DNA from: Amphritea atlantica
Lineage (GTDB): Bacteria; Pseudomonadota; Gammaproteobacteria; Pseudomonadales; Balneatricaceae
NCBI GenBank assembly: GCA_024397875.1
Contig: CP073344.1
Span: 2,471,001-2,535,000, forward strand
Direction of reading: 5' to 3'
Length of the DNA stretch: 64,000 bases
Below are positions 43,457 to 54,042 of the stretch, in pieces; position 1 is the first letter of the stretch, and each line of letters starts with the position of its first letter. Position numbers and translations under genes: made by a program. The notes beneath the pieces are model-generated. The model did not search any database and had not been told where the DNA came from. It worked only from the letters and a program-made list of their open reading frames with translations.

Positions 43457-46400
43457 ATGTTCCCTCTCTCGCTATATTTTACAGATCAGCACGTTAAATG
43501 GAACGCAGCGCAACTGTGGAACAATATTCCGGCATACTACTGTGCTAATGAAGAGGCAGTGGTTTCTCAACTCTCAGACCTTATCCCGGATAACGAACAG
43601 CATACGCTCCGCAAGCTGACACCTGTCGGAGAGCAACCGGAAGATCCATTCTGCACAGTACCGCTGAGCAGCGATCTCCGATTGAACAACGAACAACAGA
43701 TAGCGTTGATCTCGCTGGCTGAAACACTGCTTCACCTGCCTGATGAGCAGTGCATCAGCGCTTTCATAGAAGAGAAACTGACATCTACTCACGGGCAGTC
43801 CTTCTTTGAGCTCAATAGCACGGCTATACAGCATACCGCCACCTGGAAACAGGCCGTTCGCCTGCAGCAGATCCCTGCGGAAACCGAGGCACGCAGCCTA
43901 TTCAGTCAACTGGTTCAACAACTTGACTATCCACTTATTCGCACAACGGTGTCTGATACAGTCGCCGCACTGAGACAGCAACTGATCTTCAGTCCCGATA
44001 TTCGGCAGGGGCTGATGCAGATCCGCAATCACCCGGACAACCAGGCATATACTATTAACATACTGGGGGAGTCTGCAGTGACGGATGAATCCGCCAGACA
44101 CTATCTCAGTCTCTGTGTAGAAGCGCTAAAAGCGATAGCCGCGGAGGACTTCACAGACCGCCCCATACCATCGCTGTCTATCAAGCTATCCGCCCTGCAT
44201 CCCCGTCTGGAGCCCCTCAAGTCAAACCAGGTCATTGAAGAGGTGACTCAGCGTATGCTGTATCTGCTGATTCTAGCCCGCTCAGAAAATATCGCGATTA
44301 CCCTGGAGGCAGAGGAGTCCAGCCGACAGGAGCTGATGCTGCAGATATTTGAAAACCTGCTGCGCAGTGAACTCTGCCGGGGCTGGGGAGGGTTAGGAGT
44401 GACTCTCCAGGCGTATTCCAAACGGGCCTTGCCGATACTTGGCTGGTTAAATTTCCTGGCCGAAGAGTTACAAACCCCTATCCCGGTGAGACTGGTCAAA
44501 GGCGGTTATCTGAACGGTGAGATCGGCTATGCTCAACAGCAGGGACTGCCGGATTACCCGGTTTATACACGCCAGGAGACAACCGACCTTTCATACCGGT
44601 TATGCGTGCACTACCTGCTGGATAATCATCGCCCTCTGCTCCGGCCCCAGTTTGCCAGTCACAACGCGACAACTATTGGCCAGATTTTAAACATCGCCGA
44701 ACAAAGCACTAAAGCGTTTGAACTACACCGGCAACACAGCCTGGGCGAAAAATTCTTTACGCTGCTGCGGGCCGACAACTGTGAAGCCGTGCAACGGGTA
44801 TACCTGACCATAGGAACACAGGCGCAACTGCCCCCACATCTGTTTCGCCGACAACTGAACAGCGAGCCGGGCTTTACCTTTGCACCGCCAAAGCCTGATT
44901 ATTTAGAAGCCTCCTCTGGTGTTTATGCGTCAGTCGATGAAAAACCACAAGGGACTATTCTCGACTCACAACAGCAACGCCAGCAGCTGTTAAAAAAGAT
45001 TGATAGCTTTTGCAACACACAGTGGCTGGCTGCACCGCTGATCAATGGGGAGCCGGTCAGATCCCGTCCGGCAGAGATAACGGTTTCCCCCTTTAACCTG
45101 AGCTTGCCAACCGGCGAGCTGTTTCGCAGCTCCGTTGACGATGTGCGCGAAGCCTTCACCGTGACCAGAACCGGCTTTGTCGGCTGGAACAGAGTGACTG
45201 TATCCAGACGGGCGATGATTATTTCCCGTTTTGCAGACCTGCTGGAACAGCATCGTGAGGAGCTGATCGCACTGTGCATCCGTGAATCAGGTAAAACCCT
45301 GCGGGATGCAATGGGTGAGATCCGCGAAGCCGTTGCGCTGTGCCGGCTATACGCAGATCAGGCCAGCAGTCGTTTAGCGCCTCAGCCGCTGGTTTCGATG
45401 GCCGGCGATGAGAAAGTTCTGCGATACGATGGCCGGGGTATCTTTGTCTGCATCAGCCCCTGGAACTTTCCGCTGGCGATCTGGGCCGGTCAGGTCGTTG
45501 CAGCACTGCTGACTGGAAACACGGTTGTTGCCAAACCCGCCAGCAGCGCCCCTCTGATCGCTTATCGCGCCACCCAGCTGTTATTAGATGCCGGGGTTGC
45601 TAAAGACGCCATCGCCCTGCTGCCCGGCAGCAGTGATAGTATCGATGAACAACTGATCACCGATTTTCGCCTCAGCGGCATCGCCTTCACCGGATCGAAT
45701 CGTAGTGCGGGCATTATAGCCCGGCTGCTGGCGCAAAGAGCGTCCGCCCCTGTTGTGCCGCTGATAACCGAAACCAGTGGATTGAATGTCATGATTACCG
45801 ATAACAGTGCACTGCCTGAACTGATCGTCAGAGATGTTATAGAATCAGCGTATAACAGCGCCGGCCAGCGCTGCTCCGCTTTACGGGTTCTCTATCTGCA
45901 AGAGGAAACCGCCGACCAGTTGGAATCGATGCTGATCGGTGCTATCCAGACCCTGACTGTTGGCGACCCGGGCAAACCGGATACAGACCTTGGGCCAGTG
46001 ATCGATAATCATGCCCTGCAAGCGTTGCATGGACATATTGAGCACTGCAGGATACATGACAGGTTGATATTTGAAGGAGAACTGACTGCCCGGCACGATG
46101 TCGGCTATTTTGTCGCGCCCACCCTGATCCGTCTGTACTCCATCGATGAACTCAGCGAGGAGCATTTTGGCCCGGTTTTACATATTATCCGCTACCAGAA
46201 AGATAATCTTGAGCGGATAATGGAGGAGATAAACCGCACCGTTTACGGGCTGTCACTGAGCATTCACTCTCAGGATAATCAGACCATTCAGCAGATCTGC
46301 ACCCGGCTCCGTCCCGCCAATATCGCGATAAAACGCAGCCAGAGCAGCCCTTATGCCAGCTCGCAACGATTCGCGTCAACGGGCCTGTCAGGCACCGGCC

Positions 46401-46480
46401 CGAAGGCTGGCAGCCCCAACTATCTTAGCGGTTTTACCCAGGAAACGATCTGCTCCTCCAGTCAGGACTACCTGACTTGA
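43457..46480 (+). CDS. putA: Bifunctional proline dehydrogenase / L-glutamate gamma-semialdehyde dehydrogenase (short PutA)
   Basis: 1007 residues. The N-terminal half has a PRODH barrel (SIKLSALHPRLEP near 240, LTLEAEESSRQELM, LVKGGYLNGEIGYAQ, FASHNATTIGQIL). The C-terminal half is an aldehyde dehydrogenase: ISPWNFPLAIWAGQVVAALLTGNTVVAKPA near 680, ITETSGLNVMI and the catalytic Cys in NSAGQRCSALRVLYL near 810. It oxidises proline to glutamate. There is no ribbon-helix-helix at the N-terminus, so it cannot repress its own gene, and no putP is adjacent. The N-terminal 170 residues are weakly conserved. Confidence 0.93.
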   Translation: MFPLSLYFTDQHVKWNAAQLWNNIPAYYCANEEAVVSQLSDLIPDNEQHTLRKLTPVGEQPEDPFCTVPLSSDLRLNNEQQIALISLAETLLHLPDEQCISAFIEEKLTSTHGQSFFELNSTAIQHTATWKQAVRLQQIPAETEARSLFSQLVQQLDYPLIRTTVSDTVAALRQQLIFSPDIRQGLMQIRNHPDNQAYTINILGESAVTDESARHYLSLCVEALKAIAAEDFTDRPIPSLSIKLSALHPRLEPLKSNQVIEEVTQRMLYLLILARSENIAITLEAEESSRQELMLQIFENLLRSELCRGWGGLGVTLQAYSKRALPILGWLNFLAEELQTPIPVRLVKGGYLNGEIGYAQQQGLPDYPVYTRQETTDLSYRLCVHYLLDNHRPLLRPQFASHNATTIGQILNIAEQSTKAFELHRQHSLGEKFFTLLRADNCEAVQRVYLTIGTQAQLPPHLFRRQLNSEPGFTFAPPKPDYLEASSGVYASVDEKPQGTILDSQQQRQQLLKKIDSFCNTQWLAAPLINGEPVRSRPAEITVSPFNLSLPTGELFRSSVDDVREAFTVTRTGFVGWNRVTVSRRAMIISRFADLLEQHREELIALCIRESGKTLRDAMGEIREAVALCRLYADQASSRLAPQPLVSMAGDEKVLRYDGRGIFVCISPWNFPLAIWAGQVVAALLTGNTVVAKPASSAPLIAYRATQLLLDAGVAKDAIALLPGSSDSIDEQLITDFRLSGIAFTGSNRSAGIIARLLAQRASAPVVPLITETSGLNVMITDNSALPELIVRDVIESAYNSAGQRCSALRVLYLQEETADQLESMLIGAIQTLTVGDPGKPDTDLGPVIDNHALQALHGHIEHCRIHDRLIFEGELTARHDVGYFVAPTLIRLYSIDELSEEHFGPVLHIIRYQKDNLERIMEEINRTVYGLSLSIHSQDNQTIQQICTRLRPANIAIKRSQSSPYASSQRFASTGLSGTGPKAGSPNYLSGFTQETICSSSQDYLT

Positions 46481-46494
46481 AAGGCTGGCTTAAA

Positions 46495-47877
46495 TCAGGC
46501 TACCTCAGCCTGAACCAGACGGTAACAGGGTTGATATTCCTCATAATCGATCTTCATGCGACGCTGCAACACAAAGGATGACAGTAACACATCAAGCTCA
46601 TTCATCATGTCGGCTTCGCCACTCAGTTCAAACGGGCCAAACTCCTCTATTGCGCGGATACCCGGCGCTTTTACATTACCCGCGACAATACCAGACAGCG
46701 CTTTGCGCAGGGTCGCTGCCAGCAGATAGTCAGGCTGATCCCGGGTCAGGTTAAGCTCGGCCATATTTTCATGGGTGGGTTCAAACGGTTGCTGAAACTC
46801 ACTGGAAATATACAGCTGCCAGTTAAAGTGGAATGATTCACCGATCGCTTTACGATAGACCGTCACCCGATCAAGCCCCGCTTTCATTCGTAGCGCAACC
46901 TCGTAGGGATCACCCACCACAATCTCATACAGATTTGCTGCCCGGTCACCCAGAGTGGCACGGATAAACCGGTCTACCGTTTCGAAATAAGCTTCACTGC
47001 CCGCAGGACCAGTGAAGATCAGCGGGAACGGACAGGTACAGTTGCGTTCATGGAGCAGGATACCCAATATATAGAGAATCTCTTCCGCCGTACCCGCACC
47101 TCCGGGAAAAACAATAATGCCATGCCCCAGCCGGACAAACGCTTCCAGCCGTTTCTCTATATCCGGCATGATGATCAGCTCGTTAACAATCGGATTGGGC
47201 GATTCGGCAGCAATAATGCCCGGTTCGGATATACCCACATAACGGGCGTCGGAGATCCGCTGTTTTGCATGCGCGATAGTCGCGCCTTTCATCGGCCCTT
47301 TCATCGCGCCAGGGCCGCATCCGGTACAGACACTCATAGCTCGCAGGCCAAGCTCATAGCCGACCTGCTTAGTGTAGATATACTCTTCTCTGCTGATGGA
47401 GTGACCGCCCCAGCAAACCGCCAGGTTCGGCTTCACATGGGGTTCTATCGCCTTGGCGTGACGCAGAATATGAAACACCATATTGGTGATCTGCTCCCCC
47501 TCCTGCAGACCATCGCAGCACTTATCCAGCTCATCGCCGACATAGAGCAGATCCCGTACCACAGAGAACAGATGCTCACGAATACCCTGAATGATCTCAC
47601 CGTCGACAAATGCCTTGGCGGGTGCATTAATCAGTTCCAGCTGCACACCGCGATGCTTATCACTCACCCTGATATCAAAGTCTTTATGCTTTTCCAGTAC
47701 CTGCTTGGTACTGTCCAGTTCGCTGCCACAGTTGAGCACCGCAAGGGAGCACTGTCTGAACAGGGGATATAAACCCGCCTGATTACGATCCTGAAGCTTT
47801 GCAACCTCATAGGGTGAAAGTGTGTCCAGACTATCCAGTGGCGTAATATTGGCCGTTACAAATTGCTCGGTCATCAT
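46495..47877 (-). CDS. ppnN: Pyrimidine/purine nucleotide 5'-monophosphate nucleosidase
   Basis: 460 residues, the expected length for PpnN (YgdH). The central Rossmann-like LOG domain has CWGGHSISREEYIYTKQVGYELG, CTGCGPGAMKGPMKGATIAHAKQR and the catalytic PGGxGTxxE loop as VFPGGAGTAEEILYILG near 275. Specific N- and C-terminal domains flank it. PpnN splits nucleoside monophosphates to base and ribose 5-phosphate and is stimulated by (p)ppGpp in E. coli. Its end lies 14 bases from the convergent putA. Confidence 0.93.
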   Translation of the reverse strand: MMTEQFVTANITPLDSLDTLSPYEVAKLQDRNQAGLYPLFRQCSLAVLNCGSELDSTKQVLEKHKDFDIRVSDKHRGVQLELINAPAKAFVDGEIIQGIREHLFSVVRDLLYVGDELDKCCDGLQEGEQITNMVFHILRHAKAIEPHVKPNLAVCWGGHSISREEYIYTKQVGYELGLRAMSVCTGCGPGAMKGPMKGATIAHAKQRISDARYVGISEPGIIAAESPNPIVNELIIMPDIEKRLEAFVRLGHGIIVFPGGAGTAEEILYILGILLHERNCTCPFPLIFTGPAGSEAYFETVDRFIRATLGDRAANLYEIVVGDPYEVALRMKAGLDRVTVYRKAIGESFHFNWQLYISSEFQQPFEPTHENMAELNLTRDQPDYLLAATLRKALSGIVAGNVKAPGIRAIEEFGPFELSGEADMMNELDVLLSSFVLQRRMKIDYEEYQPCYRLVQAEVA

Positions 47878-48046
47878 GGTCTTGCCCCTCTAATTAAATA
47901 CCCCAGCGCAGAAAATATTTCCGGCTGTACACAGGGCGTGTCAGGTCCCTCTATAAACTATCTGACTCCTCTAAAAAATATAAAGTTCAGGTTACACTAT
48001 AGTTAACACATCGTTACAGCTCCAGTAACCTGTTGATAAAAAAGAA

Positions 48047-48754
48047 TTAACTATTGATCAAACTTTCAACAAACAGCGGAACTTCGCGACTGGCCGGCCC
48101 ATAAATGTGGCGATCAAAAGCGGACTGCTTTTTCGACGGTTCAAGATTAATTTCAACCGTTTCAGCCCCAACACTGTTAGCCACTTCAACAAAACCGGCC
48201 GCCGGATAGACATGACCGGAAGTGCCGATGGAGACAAACAGATCGCAACTTTCCAGCGCCTCATAGATCAGCTCCATCTGCATCGGCATCTCGCCAAACC
48301 AGACAATATCCGGTCTCAGTGTGCCTGCCTGATCACAGCAGCGACAACGGGCTTCCGGTGCCACCGGCTGGTGATTACTAAACACCTGGCCCGAGGTGAT
48401 ACAGCGCAGGTTGAGCAGCTCCCCATGCATATGAATCAGGTTGTGACTGCCGGCACGCTCATGCAGGTTATCGATGTTCTGGGTCACCAGCAGGAACTGC
48501 TCTGTACAGCCCTGTTCCAGCTTCGCCAGCGCCTGATGTGCCGGATTGGGACGGATATCCGGCAGCAATAATTGTTCGCGCCGCTGATTATAGAATTGAT
48601 GAACCAGCTCAGGATCGCGCTCAAATGCTTCAGGCGTAGCGACATCTTCAATACGATGGTTTTCCCACAAACCATCCGCCGCCCGAAACGTCCTGATGCC
48701 TGATTCAGCCGATATTCCGGCACCGGTAAGAACCACAATATTCTGATATTGCAC
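48047..48754 (-). CDS. NAD-dependent protein deacylase (sirtuin, CobB-like)
   Basis: 235 residues starting at GTG 48754 with AAGGAGCAGGGT before it. Sirtuin marks: [17 protein letters not shown] near 9-25, [12 protein letters not shown] near 95, the catalytic His in HMHGEL near 114, zinc Cys set starting with NLRC and [12 protein letters not shown] has the Tyr-x-x-Arg pair typical of class III sirtuins, which remove succinyl and malonyl groups as well as acetyl. It is a single gene divergent from phoH. Confidence 0.92.
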   Translation of the reverse strand: MQYQNIVVLTGAGISAESGIRTFRAADGLWENHRIEDVATPEAFERDPELVHQFYNQRREQLLLPDIRPNPAHQALAKLEQGCTEQFLLVTQNIDNLHERAGSHNLIHMHGELLNLRCITSGQVFSNHQPVAPEARCRCCDQAGTLRPDIVWFGEMPMQMELIYEALESCDLFVSIGTSGHVYPAAGFVEVANSVGAETVEINLEPSKKQSAFDRHIYGPASREVPLFVESLINS

Positions 48755-48886
48755 ACCCTGCTCCTTAAAAATGGTGACTCGTGGGTTTTATCCTACGTCA
48801 ACTTCTGCTTAACTAACCATACAGACCGGAGTTTTTTTGCCGGTTACTGTGTAAACATCTGAGTCGGCTCGAGAAGGAACCCTTGT

Positions 48887-50272
48887 ATGAGTGCTGATAA
48901 ACTCTATATCCTCGATACCAACGTTTTACTGCATGACCCTAACTGCCTGTACGAGTTTAAAGAACAGGATGTCTCTATACCGATGACCGTCCTGGAAGAG
49001 CTGGACAGCATCAAAGACCGTAAACAAAGCGTCGCCCAGGAAGCCCGGCACGTAATCCGCACCATCGATAATATCCTCAGCGCCGCCACCCCATCCCAGA
49101 TACTCAAAGGAGTACAGATTAAGGTTCCCGGAACCGAAGATACCTCACGGCTGGGTAAACTGAGTATATTTCCTGATCACGAACTCACTACCCGTCAGGG
49201 TTTCCTCCCGGATAACAAGAACAACGACAATCATATAATCAATTGTGCACTGCATCTGCAGGGCAGCGATCCCCATCGCGAAATTATTCTCGTTACCAAA
49301 GATATCAATATGCGCCTGAAAGCGATGGGCGCAGGACTGCAGAAAGTAGAGGATTATCGTAAGGACCAGCTCGTCTCCGATCTGGAACTTCTGCCCTCCG
49401 GACACTACCATATCGATGGTAATTTCTGGGAAAAAGTCGATAAGGTCAAAAGTTATCAGGAAGGCGCCAACACCTATCATAAAATCAGTCCGGATCTGCT
49501 ACCGGACACCTATCCCTGCCAGTATATCTATGATGACTCTAAAGACTTCGCAGCGCGGGTAGTGTCTGTCAGCCATGAAGAGATCGTTCTGCTGGATCTC
49601 GGCTACGATAAGCTGATGCAGCAGGAGTGCTGGGGTATTCATCCGATCAATATCTTTCAGGCATTTGCCATGCAGTCGATTCAGGATCCCGCTATCGATC
49701 TGTGCCTGCTAAACGGTGCTGCCGGCTCGGGTAAAACCCTGATCGCGCTGGCCTGCGCCCTGGAGATGGTCATTGAAGAGGGGCGTTTCAACAAGATTAT
49801 CGTCACCCGCTCCACCCCTCCGGTGGCAGAAGATATCGGTTTCCTGCCGGGTACCGAAGAGGAGAAAATGACGCCCTGGCTGAGCTCAATTCACGACAAC
49901 CTGGAAGCGATGCACGAAGGTGATGAGCGTCCTCAGAGCAGTGTTAAATATGCCATTGAGAAAGCCAACATCCAGTTTAAGTCACTTAACTTTATTCGCG
50001 GCCGAAGCATTCAGAACGCAGTCGTGTTGATTGATGAAGCACAAAACCTGACACCGCAGCAGCTGAAAACCATTCTTACCCGCTGCGGCAAGGATAGTAA
50101 GATGATCTGTCTGGGGAATCTGGCGCAGATCGACTCTAATTACCTGACCGCGCTGACCTCGGGTCTGACCTATGTAGTCGAGCGATTTAAGGGCTTTGAA
50201 GGGGCCTCAACCATCCACTTAGAAGGTATTTTCCGTTCCAGACTGGCGGAGTACGCAGAAGAGCATCTCTGA
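48887..50272 (+). CDS. PIN-PhoH family protein (PhoH2-like ATPase/RNase)
   Basis: 461 residues. A PIN domain covers about 1-150 ([17 protein letters not shown] with the first Asp, [22 protein letters not shown]) and a PhoH ATPase follows with Walker [15 protein letters not shown] near 278-291 and Walker [14 protein letters not shown] near 380. In PhoH2 proteins the two parts unwind and cut RNA. The stop is followed by a strong terminator at 50295-50318, so it is a one-gene unit. Confidence 0.92.
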   Translation: MSADKLYILDTNVLLHDPNCLYEFKEQDVSIPMTVLEELDSIKDRKQSVAQEARHVIRTIDNILSAATPSQILKGVQIKVPGTEDTSRLGKLSIFPDHELTTRQGFLPDNKNNDNHIINCALHLQGSDPHREIILVTKDINMRLKAMGAGLQKVEDYRKDQLVSDLELLPSGHYHIDGNFWEKVDKVKSYQEGANTYHKISPDLLPDTYPCQYIYDDSKDFAARVVSVSHEEIVLLDLGYDKLMQQECWGIHPINIFQAFAMQSIQDPAIDLCLLNGAAGSGKTLIALACALEMVIEEGRFNKIIVTRSTPPVAEDIGFLPGTEEEKMTPWLSSIHDNLEAMHEGDERPQSSVKYAIEKANIQFKSLNFIRGRSIQNAVVLIDEAQNLTPQQLKTILTRCGKDSKMICLGNLAQIDSNYLTALTSGLTYVVERFKGFEGASTIHLEGIFRSRLAEYAEEHL

Positions 50273-50294
50273 TTCGCTGAGCCGTCATTCACTC

Positions 50295-50318
50295 AAAGCC
50301 GCGACAGATCGCGGCTTT
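50295..50318 (+). terminator. Rho-independent terminator after phoH
   Basis: AAAGCCGCGA (50295-50304), loop CAGA, TCGCGGCTTT (50309-50318), then T run to 50320. It lies 22 bases after the stop codon. Confidence 0.88.
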
Positions 50319-50357
50319 TTCTTGTCTCGCACTCCCCCGCAGCGCTACACTTACAGG

Positions 50358-50621
50358 ATGATTCTACGACGCTGCTTTATCTTTCTGATCCGTACCTACC
50401 AATACCTGATCAGTCCGTTTCTGGGGCCAAACTGCCGCTTCTACCCAACCTGTTCAGCGTATACGGTTGAGGCGATCGAAACGCACGGTGTATTGAAAGG
50501 CTGTTGGCTGGGCATTAAACGCCTGGGTAAATGCCACCCCGGTCATCCAGGCGGATATGACCCAGTGCCACCGGCATGTTGCAGTGCAAATAAACCTAAC
50601 CATACGGCTCCGCCTGAATAA
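50358..50621 (+). CDS. yidD: Membrane protein insertion efficiency factor YidD
   Basis: 87 residues from ATG 50358; 12 further residues upstream are open but overlap the phoH terminator. The family core is complete: [33 protein letters not shown] and [10 protein letters not shown] with the conserved Cys. YidD sits on the inner face of the membrane and assists YidC. It is normally found in the rnpA-yidC cluster near the origin; here it stands alone between phoH and a symporter-like gene. Confidence 0.88.
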   Translation: MILRRCFIFLIRTYQYLISPFLGPNCRFYPTCSAYTVEAIETHGVLKGCWLGIKRLGKCHPGHPGGYDPVPPACCSANKPNHTAPPE

Positions 50622-50714
50622 GATTTTGGGTAACCTTTAATTGACCTGAGAAGCGAAGCCAGCTATAGCTTAACTATCTGATTTACAAACTAAGCTGTCA
50701 GAGTAAGGATCAGG

Positions 50715-52943
50715 ATGTTTAGCTCTCTTACTGTTATTCTCACCATTACTTTGTATATGGCGGTACTTTTCGGTATCGCACAATTAGTTGAAAGACGTAC
50801 ACAGACTCGCGGGGAGGGTTTTAAAAGCCCCTGGGTCTACTGCCTGTCGCTGGCGGTCTACCATACCTCCTGGACCTTTTATGGCAGCGTTGGCTTTGCC
50901 GCCAGTTCCGGACTGCAGTTTTTGGGGGTCTATCTCGGTGCGATGCTGGGCATTGCATTCTGGTGGGTCACCTTGCGACGCATGGTGTTTGCCAAAGAGA
51001 TTTTCCGCATTACCAGCATCGCTGACTTTATCTCCACCCGGTATAACCGCTCCGAAACCATCGCCGCACTGGTAACCCTGATCGCCCTGCTGGGTGTCCT
51101 GCCCTATATCGCTTTGCAACTGAAAGCAGTGGTCGCATCATTCCAGCTGATTACCGATCATGATAGCTCCCCCATGGGCTGGGGATTATCCGGTTTACTG
51201 ATAACCCTGTTCATGGTCGCCTTTACTATCATGTTTGGTATGCGCCGTTTAGATCCCACCGAACGGCACCAGGGGATGATGACGGCACTGGCGGCCGAAT
51301 GCCTGGTGAAGCTGGTTGCATTTATTACCATCGGACTGTTTGTCAGTTTCAGTCTGTTTGATGGTTTTGATGATATTACCGAGCGCCTGTTTGATGAGGG
51401 GTTTGAACGGGTAGTACAGATCAGCGGCACCGCAAACTCAGGCATCATGTGGTTGACACTGATCGTTTTAAGCTTTGCGGCAATCCAGAATCTCCCGCGT
51501 ATGTTCCATGTAGCGGTGGTTGAGAATGCGGATCATAAACATATTAAAACGGCTATCTGGGTGCTGCCGTTATATATGATCCTGATCAACCTGTTCGTGG
51601 TACCGATTGCCGCCGGTGGTCTGCTGATGGGACTGCCACAGGAATCCGCCGATTATTATGTTCTGCTGCTACCGCAGCTGGCGGGAAACAACGCGCTGAC
51701 ACTGCTGGCATTTATCGGCGGCTTTTCGGCGGCCACCGGAATGATCATTGTAACCACCATGACCCTCTCCACCATGGCTTCAAATCACCTGATTCTTCCG
51801 GTACTGGAAAGAATGCCGGCCTGTCGCTTTATTAAACCCTATCTGCTGCAGATTCGCTGGTTACTGGCAGCGGTGATACTGTTGGGCAGTTATGGTTTTG
51901 CCATTGAGTTCACTGATTCCTATATTCTGGTGGCCATAGGACTCATTTCGTTTGTCGCAGTGCTGCAATTTACTCCGGCGCTGCTTGGCGGACTGTTCTG
52001 GAACCGCGGGAATAGTGCCGGCGCCCTGTCGGGTTTGCTGGCGGGTTTCCTGATGTGGATATATACGCTGATGGTTCCGGCATTTATCAGTCATGGCTGG
52101 CTGCCGGAATCTATTCTCAATGAGGGGTTGTATGGTTTTTCGCTGTTACGCCCTGAAGCACTGTTTGGCTTTGGTGAGATAGGCTCAATACCTCACAGTG
52201 TATTCTGGACCATGCTGGTGAATATCGGTTTCTATATCTGCGGCTCACTCCTTTACAGTCCTCATAAAGCAGAGCGAAACCTGTCCACAGAATTTCTCTG
52301 TGCAATGAAGCCCGCCCCCAGCCAAAGGGCCCGGCCTACAGGGCTGGACCGCTACATCCCACTGGATGATAAGCTGAATGAAGCCCAGACACTGCTGGAA
52401 AGTTATCTGAATCAAGACAAAACCAAGGACGCCCTGCTGCAAATCACAGAAGACCTGCAGGTCACCGGCAAAAGCCATATTGCCATTATCGAGCTACTTG
52501 AGTTCCATCGCATGCTCGAACATCTTCTCGCCGGCTCTATTGGCGCTGCCAGTGCCCATAAGGCGATGGAGAGCAATATTCGCTATAACACCCGGGAAGC
52601 CACTGACCTTAAGGCGCTCTATAGTCATCTGGTGGTCGAACTTAATCAGCAACGAATGCCCGGGCATGAAAACCTCAACGATCCTGAAACAGACAGCCAG
52701 AGCTACGGCCTGATCAATAACCTGCAAAATAAGATCAAAAAGCATGAGCAGACGATCAGTATGCAAAACAAACAGATTGAAGATCTGGAGGCCCGGCTTG
52801 AAGCCCGTTATCAGGAGATCTTCCGCACCCGACTTGAAACCCAGAAGGTGCGACAGGAAAATGAGACTCTCAAACTGCAGATTGAAAGCAGCCTGAAGAT
52901 TGAAAAAGCGTTAGACGCTGAAGTGACTCAGCTTAAAAAGTAG
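50715..52943 (+). CDS. Sodium:solute symporter domain-STAC-coiled coil protein, without histidine kinase
   Basis: 742 residues. About 1-510 form a sodium:solute symporter (SLC5) domain of the CbrA sensor type: WVYCLSLAVYHTSWTFYGSVGFAASSGLQFLGVYLG near 37-72, MFGMRRLDPTERHQGMMTALAAECLVKL near 175-202 and GGFSAATGMIIVTTMTLSTM near 335-355. About 540-640 resembles the STAC domain found between symporter and kinase in CbrA-like proteins (LEHLLAGSIGAASAHKAM). In CbrA-like sensors PAS, HisKA and ATPase domains follow; here the chain ends in a long, highly charged coiled coil (about 660-742, LQNKIKKHEQTISMQ to the end). A terminator follows at once, so no kinase is encoded downstream. It may signal through a partner. 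Confidence 0.85.
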   Translation: MFSSLTVILTITLYMAVLFGIAQLVERRTQTRGEGFKSPWVYCLSLAVYHTSWTFYGSVGFAASSGLQFLGVYLGAMLGIAFWWVTLRRMVFAKEIFRITSIADFISTRYNRSETIAALVTLIALLGVLPYIALQLKAVVASFQLITDHDSSPMGWGLSGLLITLFMVAFTIMFGMRRLDPTERHQGMMTALAAECLVKLVAFITIGLFVSFSLFDGFDDITERLFDEGFERVVQISGTANSGIMWLTLIVLSFAAIQNLPRMFHVAVVENADHKHIKTAIWVLPLYMILINLFVVPIAAGGLLMGLPQESADYYVLLLPQLAGNNALTLLAFIGGFSAATGMIIVTTMTLSTMASNHLILPVLERMPACRFIKPYLLQIRWLLAAVILLGSYGFAIEFTDSYILVAIGLISFVAVLQFTPALLGGLFWNRGNSAGALSGLLAGFLMWIYTLMVPAFISHGWLPESILNEGLYGFSLLRPEALFGFGEIGSIPHSVFWTMLVNIGFYICGSLLYSPHKAERNLSTEFLCAMKPAPSQRARPTGLDRYIPLDDKLNEAQTLLESYLNQDKTKDALLQITEDLQVTGKSHIAIIELLEFHRMLEHLLAGSIGAASAHKAMESNIRYNTREATDLKALYSHLVVELNQQRMPGHENLNDPETDSQSYGLINNLQNKIKKHEQTISMQNKQIEDLEARLEARYQEIFRTRLETQKVRQENETLKLQIESSLKIEKALDAEVTQLKK

Positions 52944-52949
52944 ATAAAA

Positions 52950-52973
52950 AAACAGCCGCATAAGCGGCTGTTT
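52950..52973. terminator. Bidirectional terminator between SSS-STAC gene and mscS
   Basis: AAACAGCCGC (52950-52959), loop ATAA, GCGGCTGTTT (52964-52973), with A run on the left and T on the right. It serves both converging genes. Confidence 0.85.
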
Positions 52974-52987
52974 AGAAGCAAACTGAT

Positions 52988-53797
52988 TCAGTTGCTTTCG
53001 TGCTTGTACTGATGAACATCCATCTGCGGGAAAGGAATGGAGATACCTTCCTCGTCGAAGCGCAGCTTAACGCTTTCGGTGGTATCAAACTTTACCGCCC
53101 AGAAATCACCAGACTTCACCCATGGACGCACGACGAAGTTAACACTGCTATCGGCCAGTTCAGACACAGCGATTACCGGTGCAGGCTCCTTCAGAACCCG
53201 TTCGTCACTGGTAACAATCTCTTCCAGCAGCGCCTTGGCTTTTTTCAGGTCGTCGCCATATCCGATACCAAAAACCATATCGACCCGCCGGGTATCACGG
53301 GCAGAGAAGTTAGTGATAACACCGCTGTAGATATTACCATTCGGTACAATCACCTCTTTGTTATCGCCGGTACGCATAATCGTATTAAAGATACTGATAT
53401 GCTCAACAACACCGGCAACACCGGCCGCTTCGACGAAGTCACCCTCCTTGAATGGACGGAATACAATCAGCATTACGCCTGCAGCAAAGTTCTGTAATGA
53501 ACCCTGCAGTGCCAGACCCACTGCCAGACCGGCGGCACCCACCAAAGCGATCAGCGAGGTTGTATCGACACCTAAACGGTCAAGTGACGCAACAATCACC
53601 ACCAACAACAGCAAAATGTTGGCGATAGAGGAGATAAAGTTGACCAGGATCTCCTCCATTTTGCCTTTGCGGAGTGCTTTACCCAGCAGGTTTACCAAGA
53701 CTTTTGAAACCATCCGACCGACTATAAAAATAGCCGCAGCAAGGGCGATATTAATAGCCCAGGGCAATACGTAAACATCGAAAAAAGATAGATCCAT
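52988..53797 (-). CDS. mscS: Small-conductance mechanosensitive channel
   Basis: 269 residues from ATG 53797 (MDLSFFDVYVLPW), favoured because GAGG lies eight bases upstream; an upstream GTG/ATG would add up to nine residues. Three membrane helices; the pore helix is VGAAGLAVGLALQGSLQNFAAGVMLIVFRPFKEGDFVE near 84-121, the most conserved MscS element with its Gly/Ala packing. The beta domain NPNG-like EVIVPNGNIYSGVITNFS follows. It releases solutes upon hypo-osmotic shock. Confidence 0.93.
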   Translation of the reverse strand: MDLSFFDVYVLPWAINIALAAAIFIVGRMVSKVLVNLLGKALRKGKMEEILVNFISSIANILLLLVVIVASLDRLGVDTTSLIALVGAAGLAVGLALQGSLQNFAAGVMLIVFRPFKEGDFVEAAGVAGVVEHISIFNTIMRTGDNKEVIVPNGNIYSGVITNFSARDTRRVDMVFGIGYGDDLKKAKALLEEIVTSDERVLKEPAPVIAVSELADSSVNFVVRPWVKSGDFWAVKFDTTESVKLRFDEEGISIPFPQMDVHQYKHESN

Positions 53798-54042
53798 TTC
53801 CATTTCCTCTTTTGTCATAGACACTGCAAATTAAAAATATTATCTCAGAATAGACGCATTACACTCAGCGATGGAAAGAATACTGAGCGCCTCCCCTCTG
53901 TGGGCTGAAATATCTCATATTATCAGCCAAAAAGCCCGTTTAAATCAGCCATTTCCACGCTAGAATAGCCGTATGCTGCAATTCTATAAACCCTCAAAAG
54001 GTATGGCCAAATCATTGGCCAACGCTCAAAGCCAGCCCGGTA

